From NCBI RefSeq assembly GCF_000744415.1, contig NZ_JQLW01000008.1, forward strand, positions 124,001-188,000: DNA of 64,000 bases. Reading direction: 5' to 3'. Shown in pieces: positions 8,609 to 17,904 of this stretch (its first letter is position 1; each line of letters begins with the position of its first letter). This DNA is from Ghiorsea bivora (lineage in GTDB: Bacteria > Pseudomonadota > Zetaproteobacteria > Mariprofundales > Mariprofundaceae). A program made the position numbers and the translations under genes. The notes below the pieces were generated by a model that saw only the letters and a list, made by a program, of their open reading frames with translations, made no database searches and had not been told where the DNA came from.

Positions 8609-9388
8609 ATGTTTCCACTTCCAGCTGAACAAGACATTTTGGTTGGTATTTTAGTCTTTTTACGTATTAGTTTGCTGATGATGTTATTGCCCGTGATTGG
8701 ACATAAGCTGGTGCCTGCTCCGATTAAAACAGGTTTTGTCGGAATTTTGACGGTTTTACTTTACCCTGTGGTTTCCCAGCATGTACCAGTGATTGAGCCT
8801 GATGTGGTTGTATTTTCTATGTTGGCCATTCAAGAAATGTTGCTTGCCGCAGCCCTAGCTATGATTGCGCAACTTATTTTTACCGCGGCACACTTTGCTG
8901 GGCAAGTGATGAGTTTGCAGATGGGTATGGCAATGGCAAATATGTTTGACCCTGTCACCTCGACACAATCAGCAGTGGTTGCACAATTTATTGGTATTTT
9001 TGCCATGCTTATGTGGTTGGCGAGTGGGGCGCACCATATGTTTATTATGACTTTGGTGGAGTCGTTCAACATCATGCCCGTAGGCACGACATGGTCGTTT
9101 AATGGTTGGGATGTGATTACACAAGCTGCGGCTGATATGTTTGTGTTAGCGATTCAGTTGATGGCGCCTATATTAACATTACTTTTCTTCGTTTATGTCG
9201 CATTGGGTTTGATTGCACGAGCTGTACCACAAATTCAGGTGTTTTTCGTAAGTTTCCCATTATCTGTTGGTTTGGGTTTATTGATATTAGCGCTTTCTTT
9301 TCCTGCCATGATGTCATTGATGTATGATGGTTTTACAGGGCTAGGGCAAGATTTACCCATGTTTTTACATAGGTTGTCAGGGCATTAG
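8609..9388 (+). CDS. fliR: Flagellar export gate protein FliR
   Basis: This 259-residue polytopic membrane protein has about six hydrophobic helices and the family segment AGQVMSLQMGMAMANMFDP near residues 96-114. FliR packs against FliP and FliQ to form the substrate channel of the export apparatus. It is directly followed by flhB with no gap, the order fliQ-fliR-flhB-flhA being widely conserved. Confidence 0.94.
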   Translation: MFPLPAEQDILVGILVFLRISLLMMLLPVIGHKLVPAPIKTGFVGILTVLLYPVVSQHVPVIEPDVVVFSMLAIQEMLLAAALAMIAQLIFTAAHFAGQVMSLQMGMAMANMFDPVTSTQSAVVAQFIGIFAMLMWLASGAHHMFIMTLVESFNIMPVGTTWSFNGWDVITQAAADMFVLAIQLMAPILTLLFFVYVALGLIARAVPQIQVFFVSFPLSVGLGLLILALSFPAMMSLMYDGFTGLGQDLPMFLHRLSGH

Positions 9389-10450
9389 ATGTCAGACGAT
9401 CAAGATAAGTCGCAGCAGACCGAAGATGCCAGTGATAAGCGGCTGGAGGATGCCCGAAATAAGGGGCAAGTAGCCACCAGCCGCGAACCATCAACCGCAA
9501 TTTCTTTTTTGATTTTAGCTTCATTATCTGTGACAGGTATTGGTGGATGGATGGCATTACGTGCAGAAGATTTATTGAAATCTTTTCTTGGTGGCAAGGT
9601 CGTGGTGGATATGACCGCAGAGGGTATGCAAAACTTGCTCATTGATTTGTCTATAGAAGTTGCATTGTTTGTATTGCCGATTGCTATTCCCATGGTATTG
9701 CTGGGTATGTTGATGGTTTTTTTGGTGACAGGTCCTGTGTTTACCTTTGAAACCATACAACCAAAAATGGAAAAGATAAGCCCAATGAAAGGTTTGGGGC
9801 GTTTGTTTTCCAGTAAGTCGGTAGCTGAGTTTATTAAATCGATTACCAAACTGACAGTGATTAGTTTCATTTGTTGGATTGTGGTTTTAGACCTCTTTGA
9901 CCCTGCGATTCATAGCTCTCGTAAAAGTGTGGGTGATATTGCATCACTACTTGTGCAAGGAAGTTTGTCGATTGTAGGTTTGGTGGCTGCTTTTTTCTTT
10001 GTGATTGCCTTGGCTGATGTGATTTATCAACGTTGGGAACATGCCAAATCCATGAAAATGTCGATGAAAGAAGTACGTGATGAACATAAAGAGAGTGAAG
10101 GTGACCCACAACTCAAAGCCAAGATTCGTCAAATCCAAATGGAACAAGCACAAAACCGCATGATGTCGGATGTACCCAAAGCTGATGTGGTGATTACCAA
10201 CCCAACGCATTTTGCAGTGGCATTAAAATATGACACTCAGGGTGGTGGAGCGCCCAAGGTCATTGCCAAGGGTAAAGATAATATTGCTTTAAAAATCAAA
10301 GCATTAGCTAAAGAAAGTGGTGTGCCTGTGCGTGAAAACAGACTTTTGGCGCGTTCCTTGTTTAAGCAAGTAGAGATTGGTTATGAAATCCCTGAAGAAC
10401 TGTTTGAAGCAGTGGCGGTGATTTTGGCTGAAGTCTTTAAAATGAAATGA
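9389..10450 (+). CDS. flhB: Flagellar export switch protein FlhB
   Basis: FlhB has four transmembrane helices and a cytoplasmic C-terminal domain that cleaves itself at NPTH to switch export from rod/hook to filament substrates. The NPTHFAVAL motif is intact near residue 270, so autocleavage should occur. The hydrophilic N-terminus carries the usual S-Q-Q-T-E-D-A-S-D-K-R-L-E-D-A-R-x-K-G-Q start. It is 353 residues, normal length. It abuts fliR, and flhA follows after 14 nt with GAGGAG overlapping the stop region. Confidence 0.96.
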   Translation: MSDDQDKSQQTEDASDKRLEDARNKGQVATSREPSTAISFLILASLSVTGIGGWMALRAEDLLKSFLGGKVVVDMTAEGMQNLLIDLSIEVALFVLPIAIPMVLLGMLMVFLVTGPVFTFETIQPKMEKISPMKGLGRLFSSKSVAEFIKSITKLTVISFICWIVVLDLFDPAIHSSRKSVGDIASLLVQGSLSIVGLVAAFFFVIALADVIYQRWEHAKSMKMSMKEVRDEHKESEGDPQLKAKIRQIQMEQAQNRMMSDVPKADVVITNPTHFAVALKYDTQGGGAPKVIAKGKDNIALKIKALAKESGVPVRENRLLARSLFKQVEIGYEIPEELFEAVAVILAEVFKMK

Positions 10451-10464
10451 GGAGCACATGATAT

Positions 10465-12558
10465 ATGTTGGCTAGCGCAACCCTAACATTACAACGCATG
10501 AGCAAACATACCGATGTAATGTTGGCAGTGGGTGTATTGGCAGTCATCATGATTATGATGGTGCCATTGCCGACTTGGATTATGGATTTCTTGTTGGCAA
10601 TTAATATTGCCATTGGTGTTTTGATTCTTTTAACCGCAATTTATGTGCTCAAACCACTGGAATTTTCGATTTTTCCATCTTTATTACTCTTAACCACATT
10701 GTTTCGCCTTTCGCTGAATGTTGCCACTACACGTCTTATTTTATTGCATGGTCAAGAAGGCACGGCAGCAGCCGGACATGTGATTGAAGGGTTTGGTCAG
10801 TTTGTGGTCGGTGGTAATACTGTTGTTGGTTTAATCATCTTTATTGTACTGGTATTGATTAACTTTATCGTGATTACCAAGGGTTCGACCCGTATTGCAG
10901 AGGTTGCGGCACGTTTTACCTTGGATGCGATGCCGGGTAAACAAATGGCCATCGATGCTGATTTAAACGCAGGCATGATTAGTGAGGAACAAGCACGCCA
11001 ACGTCGTGAAGATGTGGCAAGAGAAGCTGAGTTTTATGGTTCTATGGATGGTGCGGCAAAATTTGTGCGGGGTGATGCTGTCGCAGGTTTGATTATCACA
11101 GCCATTAACTTGATTGCAGGTGTTATTATTGGCACAGCGCAGCAAGGTATGTCCATGAGTGACGCGATTAACGTGTACAGTATTTTGACGGTGGGTGATG
11201 GGTTGGTATCCCAAATCCCTGCACTGATTATTTCGACTGCAGCAGGTATTGTGATTACACGTGCAGGCAGTGGTGCAACCATGTCGATTGAAATATCAGA
11301 TCAGTTCACGGCGCATCCTAGGGTACATTATGTGGCAGCAGGTGCGATGTTATTCATGAGTTTTGTACCAGGTCTGCCTTTTATTCCTTTTATTATGTTG
11401 TCGATAGGACTTGGTTTTACAGGTTGGTACTTACAAACTGCAGTGGATAACAAAGCGGCAAAAGCTGATGTTGATGCTGAAGCAATTGAAGCCCCTAAAA
11501 AAGAAGAAGAGCAACCCATGTCGGACTTATTGGTGGTTGACCCCGTTCGTCTGGAAGTGGGTTATGGTTTGATTGATTTGGTGGAAGGTTCTGGTGATGG
11601 AAACCTTCTCGAGCGTTTACAAACTGTACGCCGTCAAATTGCTCAAGAAATTGGTTTTGTACTACCACCTGTACATATCAAAGATAACTTGCAGTTGGGC
11701 GTGGGTGATTACCGTGTATTGGTGCGTGGGGCAGAAGTTGGGCGCAGTGAAATACGTCCGCGTAATTTACTTGCACTTGAAGGTCAGGTGGCTGGCATGC
11801 GGGTGGAAGGTGTGCCTACCCAAGAACCTGCATTTGGCTTGCCTGCACTTTGGATTACCCAAGATAAACGTCAGCAAGCAGAGCTTTCTGGTTATACCGT
11901 GGTAGAGCCTGTCACTGTAGTAGTTACGCATATCACTGAGATTCTTCGCGTACATGCTGCTGAGATGTTGGATAGGGCACAAACTCGTGAGTTAGTGGAA
12001 ATGTTAAGTGAGCGTTACCCCAAAGTGGTGGATGATATTGTGCCTGCTCAGGTGTCGTATGGTTTGTTACAAAATGTATTGCAACGTTTGTTGTCAGAGT
12101 GGGTGCCTATTCGTGATTTGTTATTGATTATTGAAACCATTGCTGATGGCTTGAATGAGCAAAAAGATATGTTGGCGCTAGTTGAAAAGGTAAGGTTAAA
12201 ACTTGGTCGTAGCATAGTGCAGCGCTATTTGGATGAACAAAATGAATTGGCTGTGTTCACCATAGACCCTGCTGTAGAGCAAACCATGTCTGAACGATTG
12301 GCACAAGCACCAGCGGGCACCATGAACTTGCCTTTAGATTTCAATCAATGGCAACGTTTTATCACACGATTCACCGAAATTTCAGCGCAGCAACAAGTTG
12401 ATATTCCCGTGTTGTTAACCACACCTGTATTACGTCCACATTTGGCGCTGTCCCTAAGCAAAGTGATGTCACGCATAGCTGTAATCTCAGTTGCTGAAAT
12501 TCCATCGAGAATCAGTGTGCGTACATTGAGTAAGTTGAGTTTGAACGATGCAAATTAA
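10465..12558 (+). CDS. flhA: Flagellar export protein FlhA
   Basis: FlhA (697 residues) is the nonameric export-gate ring protein. The first 330 residues contain about eight transmembrane helices with the FHIPEP-family region, including the conserved cytoplasmic loop KGSTRIAEVAARFTLDAMPG. A linker with acidic residues (about 345-370) leads to the cytoplasmic docking domain for chaperone-substrate complexes. The ATG at 10465 is preceded by GAGGAG. The 3' end overlaps flhF by 11 nt, indicating coupled translation. Confidence 0.96.
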   Translation: MLASATLTLQRMSKHTDVMLAVGVLAVIMIMMVPLPTWIMDFLLAINIAIGVLILLTAIYVLKPLEFSIFPSLLLLTTLFRLSLNVATTRLILLHGQEGTAAAGHVIEGFGQFVVGGNTVVGLIIFIVLVLINFIVITKGSTRIAEVAARFTLDAMPGKQMAIDADLNAGMISEEQARQRREDVAREAEFYGSMDGAAKFVRGDAVAGLIITAINLIAGVIIGTAQQGMSMSDAINVYSILTVGDGLVSQIPALIISTAAGIVITRAGSGATMSIEISDQFTAHPRVHYVAAGAMLFMSFVPGLPFIPFIMLSIGLGFTGWYLQTAVDNKAAKADVDAEAIEAPKKEEEQPMSDLLVVDPVRLEVGYGLIDLVEGSGDGNLLERLQTVRRQIAQEIGFVLPPVHIKDNLQLGVGDYRVLVRGAEVGRSEIRPRNLLALEGQVAGMRVEGVPTQEPAFGLPALWITQDKRQQAELSGYTVVEPVTVVVTHITEILRVHAAEMLDRAQTRELVEMLSERYPKVVDDIVPAQVSYGLLQNVLQRLLSEWVPIRDLLLIIETIADGLNEQKDMLALVEKVRLKLGRSIVQRYLDEQNELAVFTIDPAVEQTMSERLAQAPAGTMNLPLDFNQWQRFITRFTEISAQQQVDIPVLLTTPVLRPHLALSLSKVMSRIAVISVAEIPSRISVRTLSKLSLNDAN

Positions 12559-13624
12559 AGTTTTTTCAGCCCCTAAAATGCACGAAGCACTTGCTTTAGT
12601 CAGAGAAGATTTTGGCTCTGATGCTGTGATTCTTGATAGAATTGAAGCGGTGAATGCCAAAGGTGAAAAAGAATGGCGTGTGCATGCAGCATTGGATACG
12701 GAGCTTGAGGATGCTGTAAAAAGTACGGCGGCTGTTAGCAAACCTGTGGTGGATGAAGCTGTACAAGCCAATTTAGAAGCATCCATGCAACGGTTAGAAA
12801 AAATTGCAGCAAGCTTGGGTAATCGGGATGCGGAGCAATATCGGCAGGCGATTAGCAAAACGCATGTGCAAACTGCTTTTGACCATTTATTAGCCATGGG
12901 CGTATCACCTATCAATGCTTTTGAAATGGCAGATGCCTATGCCAAACATCAGCCTGTAACACTGGGTACATTACGTTGGGCAAAAGCATTCTCAGCCAAA
13001 CAAGAACGTAGGGTTGTTTTATTATCAGGTCCCAATGGTGCAGGCAAAACGTTACTTGCTGCCAAACTTGCCACCCATTACAGCCTTAAAGGTATATCCG
13101 TTGTTTTGATGACCACGGATACCCAACGCATTGGTGGCAGCGAAGTGTTAAGTGCTTATGCGGAAGTGCTGGGTATTCCATTATTTATCATTAGAAATCA
13201 AGAAGATGCAGTACAGGCACATCAAGCAACAAAAACGGCACAGCTTGTGCTTATTGATAGCGAAGGTTGGAACAATAGGCATGCATCAGTATTGCGCTCG
13301 CAAATGGCACTTTGGGATCATTTGGCTTGTACGCACCGTACGATTGTGATGCCAGCAAGTTTGGATGAGGCAGATGGTTTAATGATGTTAAAACGGGCGC
13401 AAGCGATGGAAATGACACAAATAGCCTTTACCAAGCTCGATGAAACAACCCGCCCAGGTAAAATAGTCAACTGGGCAGAGGCATCACGAATGCCAATGTC
13501 TTATTGCAGCTTTGGGGCTGAAGTACCTGGGCAAATGGGCTGGTTAAGTCCAAAAGCATTAACTGCAATTTTGGTAAAACATCATAAGCAGCAAGAAGAA
13601 TTTGAAGAGGAGAGCATCACATGA
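12548..13624 (+). CDS. flhF: Flagellar biosynthesis GTPase FlhF
   Basis: FlhF is an SRP-type GTPase that marks the pole for flagellum assembly. The protein starts with the conserved MQIKVFSAPKMHEAL segment. A basic/acidic linker, a helical N domain and the G domain follow, with P-loop GPNGAGKT near residue 162, the TTDTQRIGGSEVL region, and the TKLDE guanine-specificity motif near residue 296. The G3 motif, usually DTxG, reads DSEG here (near residue 237). It is 358 residues, at the short end of the family. It overlaps flhA by 11 nt and flhG by 4 nt. Confidence 0.92.
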   Translation: MQIKVFSAPKMHEALALVREDFGSDAVILDRIEAVNAKGEKEWRVHAALDTELEDAVKSTAAVSKPVVDEAVQANLEASMQRLEKIAASLGNRDAEQYRQAISKTHVQTAFDHLLAMGVSPINAFEMADAYAKHQPVTLGTLRWAKAFSAKQERRVVLLSGPNGAGKTLLAAKLATHYSLKGISVVLMTTDTQRIGGSEVLSAYAEVLGIPLFIIRNQEDAVQAHQATKTAQLVLIDSEGWNNRHASVLRSQMALWDHLACTHRTIVMPASLDEADGLMMLKRAQAMEMTQIAFTKLDETTRPGKIVNWAEASRMPMSYCSFGAEVPGQMGWLSPKALTAILVKHHKQQEEFEEESIT

Positions 13625-14469
13625 GTGTTGGAAAAGAAGTACCACGTGTGATTGCCATTTGTAGCGGTAAAGGCGGTGTGGGCAAAACATTTTTTTCGGT
13701 TCACCTAGCCGAATATGCAGCGAAAAGAGGGCAGCGCGTTTTGCTGTTGGATGCAGATTTGGGTTTGGCGAATGTGGATGTGATGTTAGGTATTTCCCCC
13801 AAAGGTTCTTTACTGGAATTGGTGCGTGGTGAAAAAGGATTAAGTGATTTGATTGTACCTGCGCGTGCTGGTTTTGATGTATTACCTGGCGGCAGTGGTT
13901 TGTATGAGCTTACGGCTTTAGATGCCGAGCAACAGCAAGTGATGATGGATGAAATGCGTCGTATTTCCTCAGATTATGATTTGGTCTTGATTGATGCCGC
14001 CGCTGGTATTGGTGATAATGTGTTGTATTTTGTTTCAGCATCTGAATCAGCATTGGTGGTGCTAACCCCAGACCCAACCTCATTAACCGATGCTTATGCA
14101 TTGATTAAAGTATTATCGCGACAAAGAAATATGCGGAGGTTTATGGTAGTAGTAAATCAAGCTGAAGTTTTTGATGCACAGGTTGCTTTTAAGCGTTTGT
14201 TATCGGTTGCTGATCGTTATTTGGATGTGCATTTGGATTATGTGGGCAACTTGCCGCATTCACCTGATGTGCGCGAAGCTGTGCAAGGGCAAAAGCTTTT
14301 GAGTGCGCAAGATGCACCTGTGATGCGTCAGACCTTGGATATGGTGTTAACCAATATCTTAGCCCGAGAGCGGGACATGACGCGCAATGGCGGATTACAG
14401 TTTTTTTGGGAACATAGCTTAAATGAAGGTATGAATGTTGATGCTAATGTACAGGAGAAATCATCATGA
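13621..14469 (+). CDS. flhG: Flagellar number regulator FlhG/FleN (MinD-like ATPase)
   Basis: FlhG is a MinD/ParA-type ATPase that limits flagellar number by stimulating FlhF GTPase. The deviant Walker A motif GKGGVGKT lies near residue 17, followed by the LLLDADLGLANVDVMLG switch I region and the LVLIDAAAGIG Walker B region. It is 282 residues, full length. Start and stop overlap their neighbours by 4 nt (ATGA). Together with FlhF this suggests a polar, probably single, flagellum. Confidence 0.94.
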   Translation: MSVGKEVPRVIAICSGKGGVGKTFFSVHLAEYAAKRGQRVLLLDADLGLANVDVMLGISPKGSLLELVRGEKGLSDLIVPARAGFDVLPGGSGLYELTALDAEQQQVMMDEMRRISSDYDLVLIDAAAGIGDNVLYFVSASESALVVLTPDPTSLTDAYALIKVLSRQRNMRRFMVVVNQAEVFDAQVAFKRLLSVADRYLDVHLDYVGNLPHSPDVREAVQGQKLLSAQDAPVMRQTLDMVLTNILARERDMTRNGGLQFFWEHSLNEGMNVDANVQEKSS

Positions 14470-14672
14470 CGTTATCACAATCAACGATTTCAGGCGCTTT
14501 GGCAGGTGCTGGTTTAGCATTTGCAGTATGTATGTTTAATGATATTGGTTTTAGTGATTGTTTATACCGCATGGGTGTACTTGCTATTGGTGGTGGCTGG
14601 GTTGGTTTTCTTTTGGCATGGTTGAATGATATTTTACCAAGAGAAAATCAACATAAAGGACATACCCGGTGA
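14466..14672 (+). CDS. Small membrane protein between flhG and fliA
   Basis: A 68-residue protein with two hydrophobic stretches (about residues 8-24 and 35-52) separated by a short polar turn containing two cysteines, and a charged C-terminus. It overlaps both flhG and fliA by 4 nt, so it is certainly translated with them. I do not recognise a family. Its position suggests a role in membrane attachment or control of FlhG/FliA, which is inference only. Confidence 0.75.
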   Translation: MTLSQSTISGALAGAGLAFAVCMFNDIGFSDCLYRMGVLAIGGGWVGFLLAWLNDILPRENQHKGHTR

Positions 14673-15424
14673 CAACAGCTTCAACATACGAAGCCAATAG
14701 CAATCTGGGTAACCCTGAAGCATTATTACAGGAATATTTACCCATGATTCGTTATCACGCTGATCAATTGATGCGCCGTACACCAGCATCGATTGAGTTG
14801 GATGATATGATTGATGCGGGCGTTTTAGGGCTGTTGGATGGTGCACAGCGTTTTGATGCTAGTAAAGAGGTGTTGTTTAAAACATTTGCAGCCTACCGCG
14901 TGCGCGGAGCAATGATTGATTACCTGCGTACTTTTGACTGGATGCCCCGAGGTTTACGTGATACATCCAAGTCGTTGCAAGGCGCATTTCAAGAATTGGA
15001 GCAGCGTTATGGTCGTCCTGCGGAAGAAAAGGAAATTGCAGATTTCCTTGAAATGGATATTGAAACCTACAGGCAGAAACTTGACCAAGTGCGCTCTATG
15101 TCAGTGGTGTATTTTGATGACTTACCATCGGTTCGTGGTGACGATGATGATTTGCATATATTGGACATTATTGCAGGTGATAGTGGGCAAAGCCCTGAAC
15201 ATCAAACGGCAATTGGCCAATTTGTAGATAAACTTGCCGATGCGATTGCGTTGTTACCCAAGCGTGAGGCTATTTTACTCAGTTTATATTATTATGAAGA
15301 GCTTACCATGAAAGAAGTTGCTTTGGTTTTGGGCTTAACTGAGTCAAGAGTATCGCAAGTGCACAGTCAAATGGTGATGCGCTTAAGAGGGCATTTAAAC
15401 TTGAACGCCGAAGGCGGTGTATAA
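14669..15424 (+). CDS. fliA: RNA polymerase sigma-28 factor FliA
   Basis: FliA directs late flagellar gene transcription. The 251-residue protein has sigma region 2 (LDDMIDAGVLGLLDGAQRFD, followed by the FKTFAAYRVRGAMIDYLR helix) and region 4 with the helix-turn-helix MKEVALVLGLTESRVSQVHS near the C-terminus. The start is a GTG overlapping the previous stop. The next gene begins 1 nt inside its stop (TAATG), so it is embedded in the operon. Confidence 0.95.
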   Translation: MTTASTYEANSNLGNPEALLQEYLPMIRYHADQLMRRTPASIELDDMIDAGVLGLLDGAQRFDASKEVLFKTFAAYRVRGAMIDYLRTFDWMPRGLRDTSKSLQGAFQELEQRYGRPAEEKEIADFLEMDIETYRQKLDQVRSMSVVYFDDLPSVRGDDDDLHILDIIAGDSGQSPEHQTAIGQFVDKLADAIALLPKREAILLSLYYYEELTMKEVALVLGLTESRVSQVHSQMVMRLRGHLNLNAEGGV

Positions 15425-15906
15425 TGGGTAGTGATGTGTTTAACCTTGCTTTGGATGCCTTGATGATCATGGCAATTACTGGGTTGTGGGTGATGTGGTT
15501 TCAGCAATCAGCACAACGTAAAAAAGTTGAGAGCATGCTTAAAGATGCTTCTGAAGATTTAAAAGCTGCGACACAGCTACTTGATCAAGTGATGCAAAGC
15601 TTGGATGCGCAAGGTTCAAAGCCTAAAAATACTGCCCAAACACCTGCAGAAATATTGCAGCAGCGTCAGATGAAAAAAGATAAGGTGCAAGTACGTAAGT
15701 CGCCAGTTGTAAAAAAAGAAGGGCAGCCTAAAGCCGAGCAGATGATGGTAGATATGGGACAAAAACCAAAAGGTAAAACTGTAGATACAGCTCAAATTAT
15801 GCGCTTTAGCCGTGAGGGTTTGGATGAACAAAGCATTGCAGACCAATTAAAGGTTCCTGTTGCACAAGTGCGTTTGATTTTGTTGCTACAAAAACCAAAA
15901 AAATAA
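15424..15906 (+). CDS. Membrane-anchored protein with C-terminal helix-turn-helix (DUF2802-like)
   Basis: This 160-residue protein has one N-terminal transmembrane helix (about residues 7-25). A coiled-coil stretch (30-60) and a long Lys/Gln-rich linker follow. The C-terminal unit R-E-G-L-D-E-Q-S-I-A-D-Q-L-x-V-P-x-A-Q-V-R-L-I-L resembles the short DUF2802 helix-turn-helix found beside flagellar and chemotaxis genes of gammaproteobacteria. Function is unknown. Tight linkage to fliA supports a flagellar role. Confidence 0.7.
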   Translation: MGSDVFNLALDALMIMAITGLWVMWFQQSAQRKKVESMLKDASEDLKAATQLLDQVMQSLDAQGSKPKNTAQTPAEILQQRQMKKDKVQVRKSPVVKKEGQPKAEQMMVDMGQKPKGKTVDTAQIMRFSREGLDEQSIADQLKVPVAQVRLILLLQKPKK

Positions 15907-15907
15907 T

Positions 15908-16633
15908 ATGGTAAGCCTGATGAATGTGCATTTGCCATCATTGATGCAACTGCAGCGTGCGGAAGGCGGGCAAGTATTGCCTTGGCCCAACGGAAGTATT
16001 TTATCAGGTAAGCTCATGCAACCAACAGAAGGCGCGGGCATGATGTTGCTATTGGGCAATTACCGTGTTCGTGTGGAAGTGCCCCCGACTACACCAGCAG
16101 GGCATGTTTGGTTGCAATTGTTGCAAAAAGCGATGCCAGGTCAGTTTCGGTTGCTTACGCAGGCACAAGCTGAAAATCTTATCGCAGAGATGTTGCAGCG
16201 CAAAGGTGAACCTTCAGAGCATGAACAAACCACAACATCAAAACCTAAGCAAACAGAGCAAACATCTTGGTCAAAATTAAACACAGAACATTTACCCTTT
16301 GCTTTTGAAACGAATGGGCAACACTTAACATTATTGGATAAAGACAATGGTCATACGCAAGGTTTGCTCAAAGAGGAATGTTTGGCTCATGACAGATTTA
16401 AATTAAGTGGGCGTTTGGATTTGGCGCATATGGGTGGTTTGGCTTTTTCTTTGGAAGGTAAAAAAGATACATGGCAGTTGGACATACACATTGCCAACCC
16501 TGTGTTTAAACAAGCACTTACTAAAGCATTACAAGTTTGGCTGGCAGAGCCACATCATATACCTGCTGAGTTGGAAGCAAGTGTGGTTGAAATGCCAAGT
16601 GATTTTGGACAGATGCTCAATCGCGAGGCTTGA
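15908..16633 (+). CDS. Flagellar operon protein, possibly FliK-like
   Basis: This 241-residue protein has an N-terminal region rich in Gln and Pro, a Thr/Gln/Lys linker around residues 95-120, and a C-terminal domain. The pattern GGLAFSLEGK...WQLDIHI...LTKALQVWL recalls the Flg_hook domain of hook-length control proteins, with a beta hairpin followed by amphipathic helices. It is shorter than typical FliK, so the assignment is tentative. It is the last gene of the flagellar operon, starting 1 nt after the previous stop, and converges on waaA. Confidence 0.6.
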   Translation: MVSLMNVHLPSLMQLQRAEGGQVLPWPNGSILSGKLMQPTEGAGMMLLLGNYRVRVEVPPTTPAGHVWLQLLQKAMPGQFRLLTQAQAENLIAEMLQRKGEPSEHEQTTTSKPKQTEQTSWSKLNTEHLPFAFETNGQHLTLLDKDNGHTQGLLKEECLAHDRFKLSGRLDLAHMGGLAFSLEGKKDTWQLDIHIANPVFKQALTKALQVWLAEPHHIPAELEASVVEMPSDFGQMLNREA

Positions 16634-16665
16634 CTGTGTGCATGACGAAAAATGAGTCGTGGAAA

Positions 16666-17868
16666 TTAACCGCGAGGATGAAGGTAAGGTGAGATTTCAT
16701 GCCACATATCATCCAAAACCTGATTCTGATTTTGCATAAATAAAGCGGCTTGGGCATGCAGCTGTGTTAATTCATCTGTTTTTGCCAATAAACGAGAGAT
16801 AGCAGCACCAAGCTCTTCTTTATCTTGCACAATGATGGCAGCACCTTGGTGTTGCATATCATCAAAGACAGCACGAAAGTTCTGAATATATTTACCCGTT
16901 ATTACCCCACGACCACAAATGGCAGGCTCAAGCGGGTTATGCCCACCAATATTAACCAAACTTCCACCGATAAACACAAGGTCGGCTATGGTATAAAGCT
17001 GGGTTAACACACCCATGGCATCAATGAGTACAACTTGTTCATGACCTGTACGTGTTTGCGTGTAACGTGTGTAGGACACGGCATGCTGTTGTAATAAATT
17101 TTCTACATCATCAAATCTTTCTGGATGCCTTGGTACAATCAAGCTGAGTAGGTTGGGTTGTATGTGTTGCCATTGGTGTAGTAATAAGCTTAATATCTGG
17201 GCTTCTTCATCAGCATGGGTGCTAGCAATAATAAGTATGGGGCGTTGTGCAGAAGGGTCTACCATCTGCCGTATGTGGTTGGCATCCACATTAGGGGCTT
17301 GTATGGCAAACTTTAAGTTGCCCACTGTTTTTATCTTGGCTGTAGGCACACCAATTTGCTGCAATCGTTGGGCGTCAATCTGACTCTGTGCTAAGAATAA
17401 TGTGACAGCACTTAACCATCGCCGCCATAACTTTCGTGTTTTATAATATTTGGGAAAGGAACGGTCAGAAATACGTGTGTTGATGCCAATGATAGGAATA
17501 TGCCGTTTTTTACATGTCTTGAGCATACCAGGCCAAAATTCTGTTTCGCATAAAATCAGTAATGATGGTTGCAGGTGTTGGATAAACCTGCGCATCAAAA
17601 AAGGTAAGTCCCAAGGTAACCAGCTTACAGTGATAGTATCACCAAATAAACGTTTGGCATGGGCAAAACCTGTGCGTGTCACTACTGTTAAATGAATGCG
17701 ATGCTGATGATTTATCATGCGGTTTATCAGTGGTGCAACAGAAGCGACTTCACCCATGGAGCAAGCATGGACCCAAATAGGGTTAGCTTCGACTTGGGGT
17801 AATTGAAGCGTGAGGTGTTGTTTCCATTTTGATGGTGTATGCAATGGTTTCATCCTTGGTTGAGGCAT
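16666..17868 (-). CDS. waaA: 3-deoxy-D-manno-octulosonic acid (Kdo) transferase
   Basis: WaaA adds Kdo from CMP-Kdo to lipid A precursor at the cytoplasmic face of the inner membrane. The sequence shows WVHACSMGEV with the catalytic Glu near residue 40, LILCETEFWPG, and the C-terminal FIGGSLVNIGGHNPLEPA motif. At 400 residues it lacks the N-terminal transmembrane anchor (about 30-40 residues) that most homologues carry. The frame is closed by a stop about 30 nt upstream, just before the MITE-like element at 17905. Aquifex WaaA also lacks the anchor, so it may still work. ATG at 17853 is a second possible start. Confidence 0.92.
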   Translation of the reverse strand: MPQPRMKPLHTPSKWKQHLTLQLPQVEANPIWVHACSMGEVASVAPLINRMINHQHRIHLTVVTRTGFAHAKRLFGDTITVSWLPWDLPFLMRRFIQHLQPSLLILCETEFWPGMLKTCKKRHIPIIGINTRISDRSFPKYYKTRKLWRRWLSAVTLFLAQSQIDAQRLQQIGVPTAKIKTVGNLKFAIQAPNVDANHIRQMVDPSAQRPILIIASTHADEEAQILSLLLHQWQHIQPNLLSLIVPRHPERFDDVENLLQQHAVSYTRYTQTRTGHEQVVLIDAMGVLTQLYTIADLVFIGGSLVNIGGHNPLEPAICGRGVITGKYIQNFRAVFDDMQHQGAAIIVQDKEELGAAISRLLAKTDELTQLHAQAALFMQNQNQVLDDMWHEISPYLHPRG

Positions 17869-17904
17869 GGTCTGGGCAGTGAAATTATAACATCATTATG
17901 CCAA

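Noticed and set aside
11573-11905. 110-codon frame inside flhA
   Set aside because: Shadow frame of a conserved gene; composition dominated by Trp, Cys and Leu.
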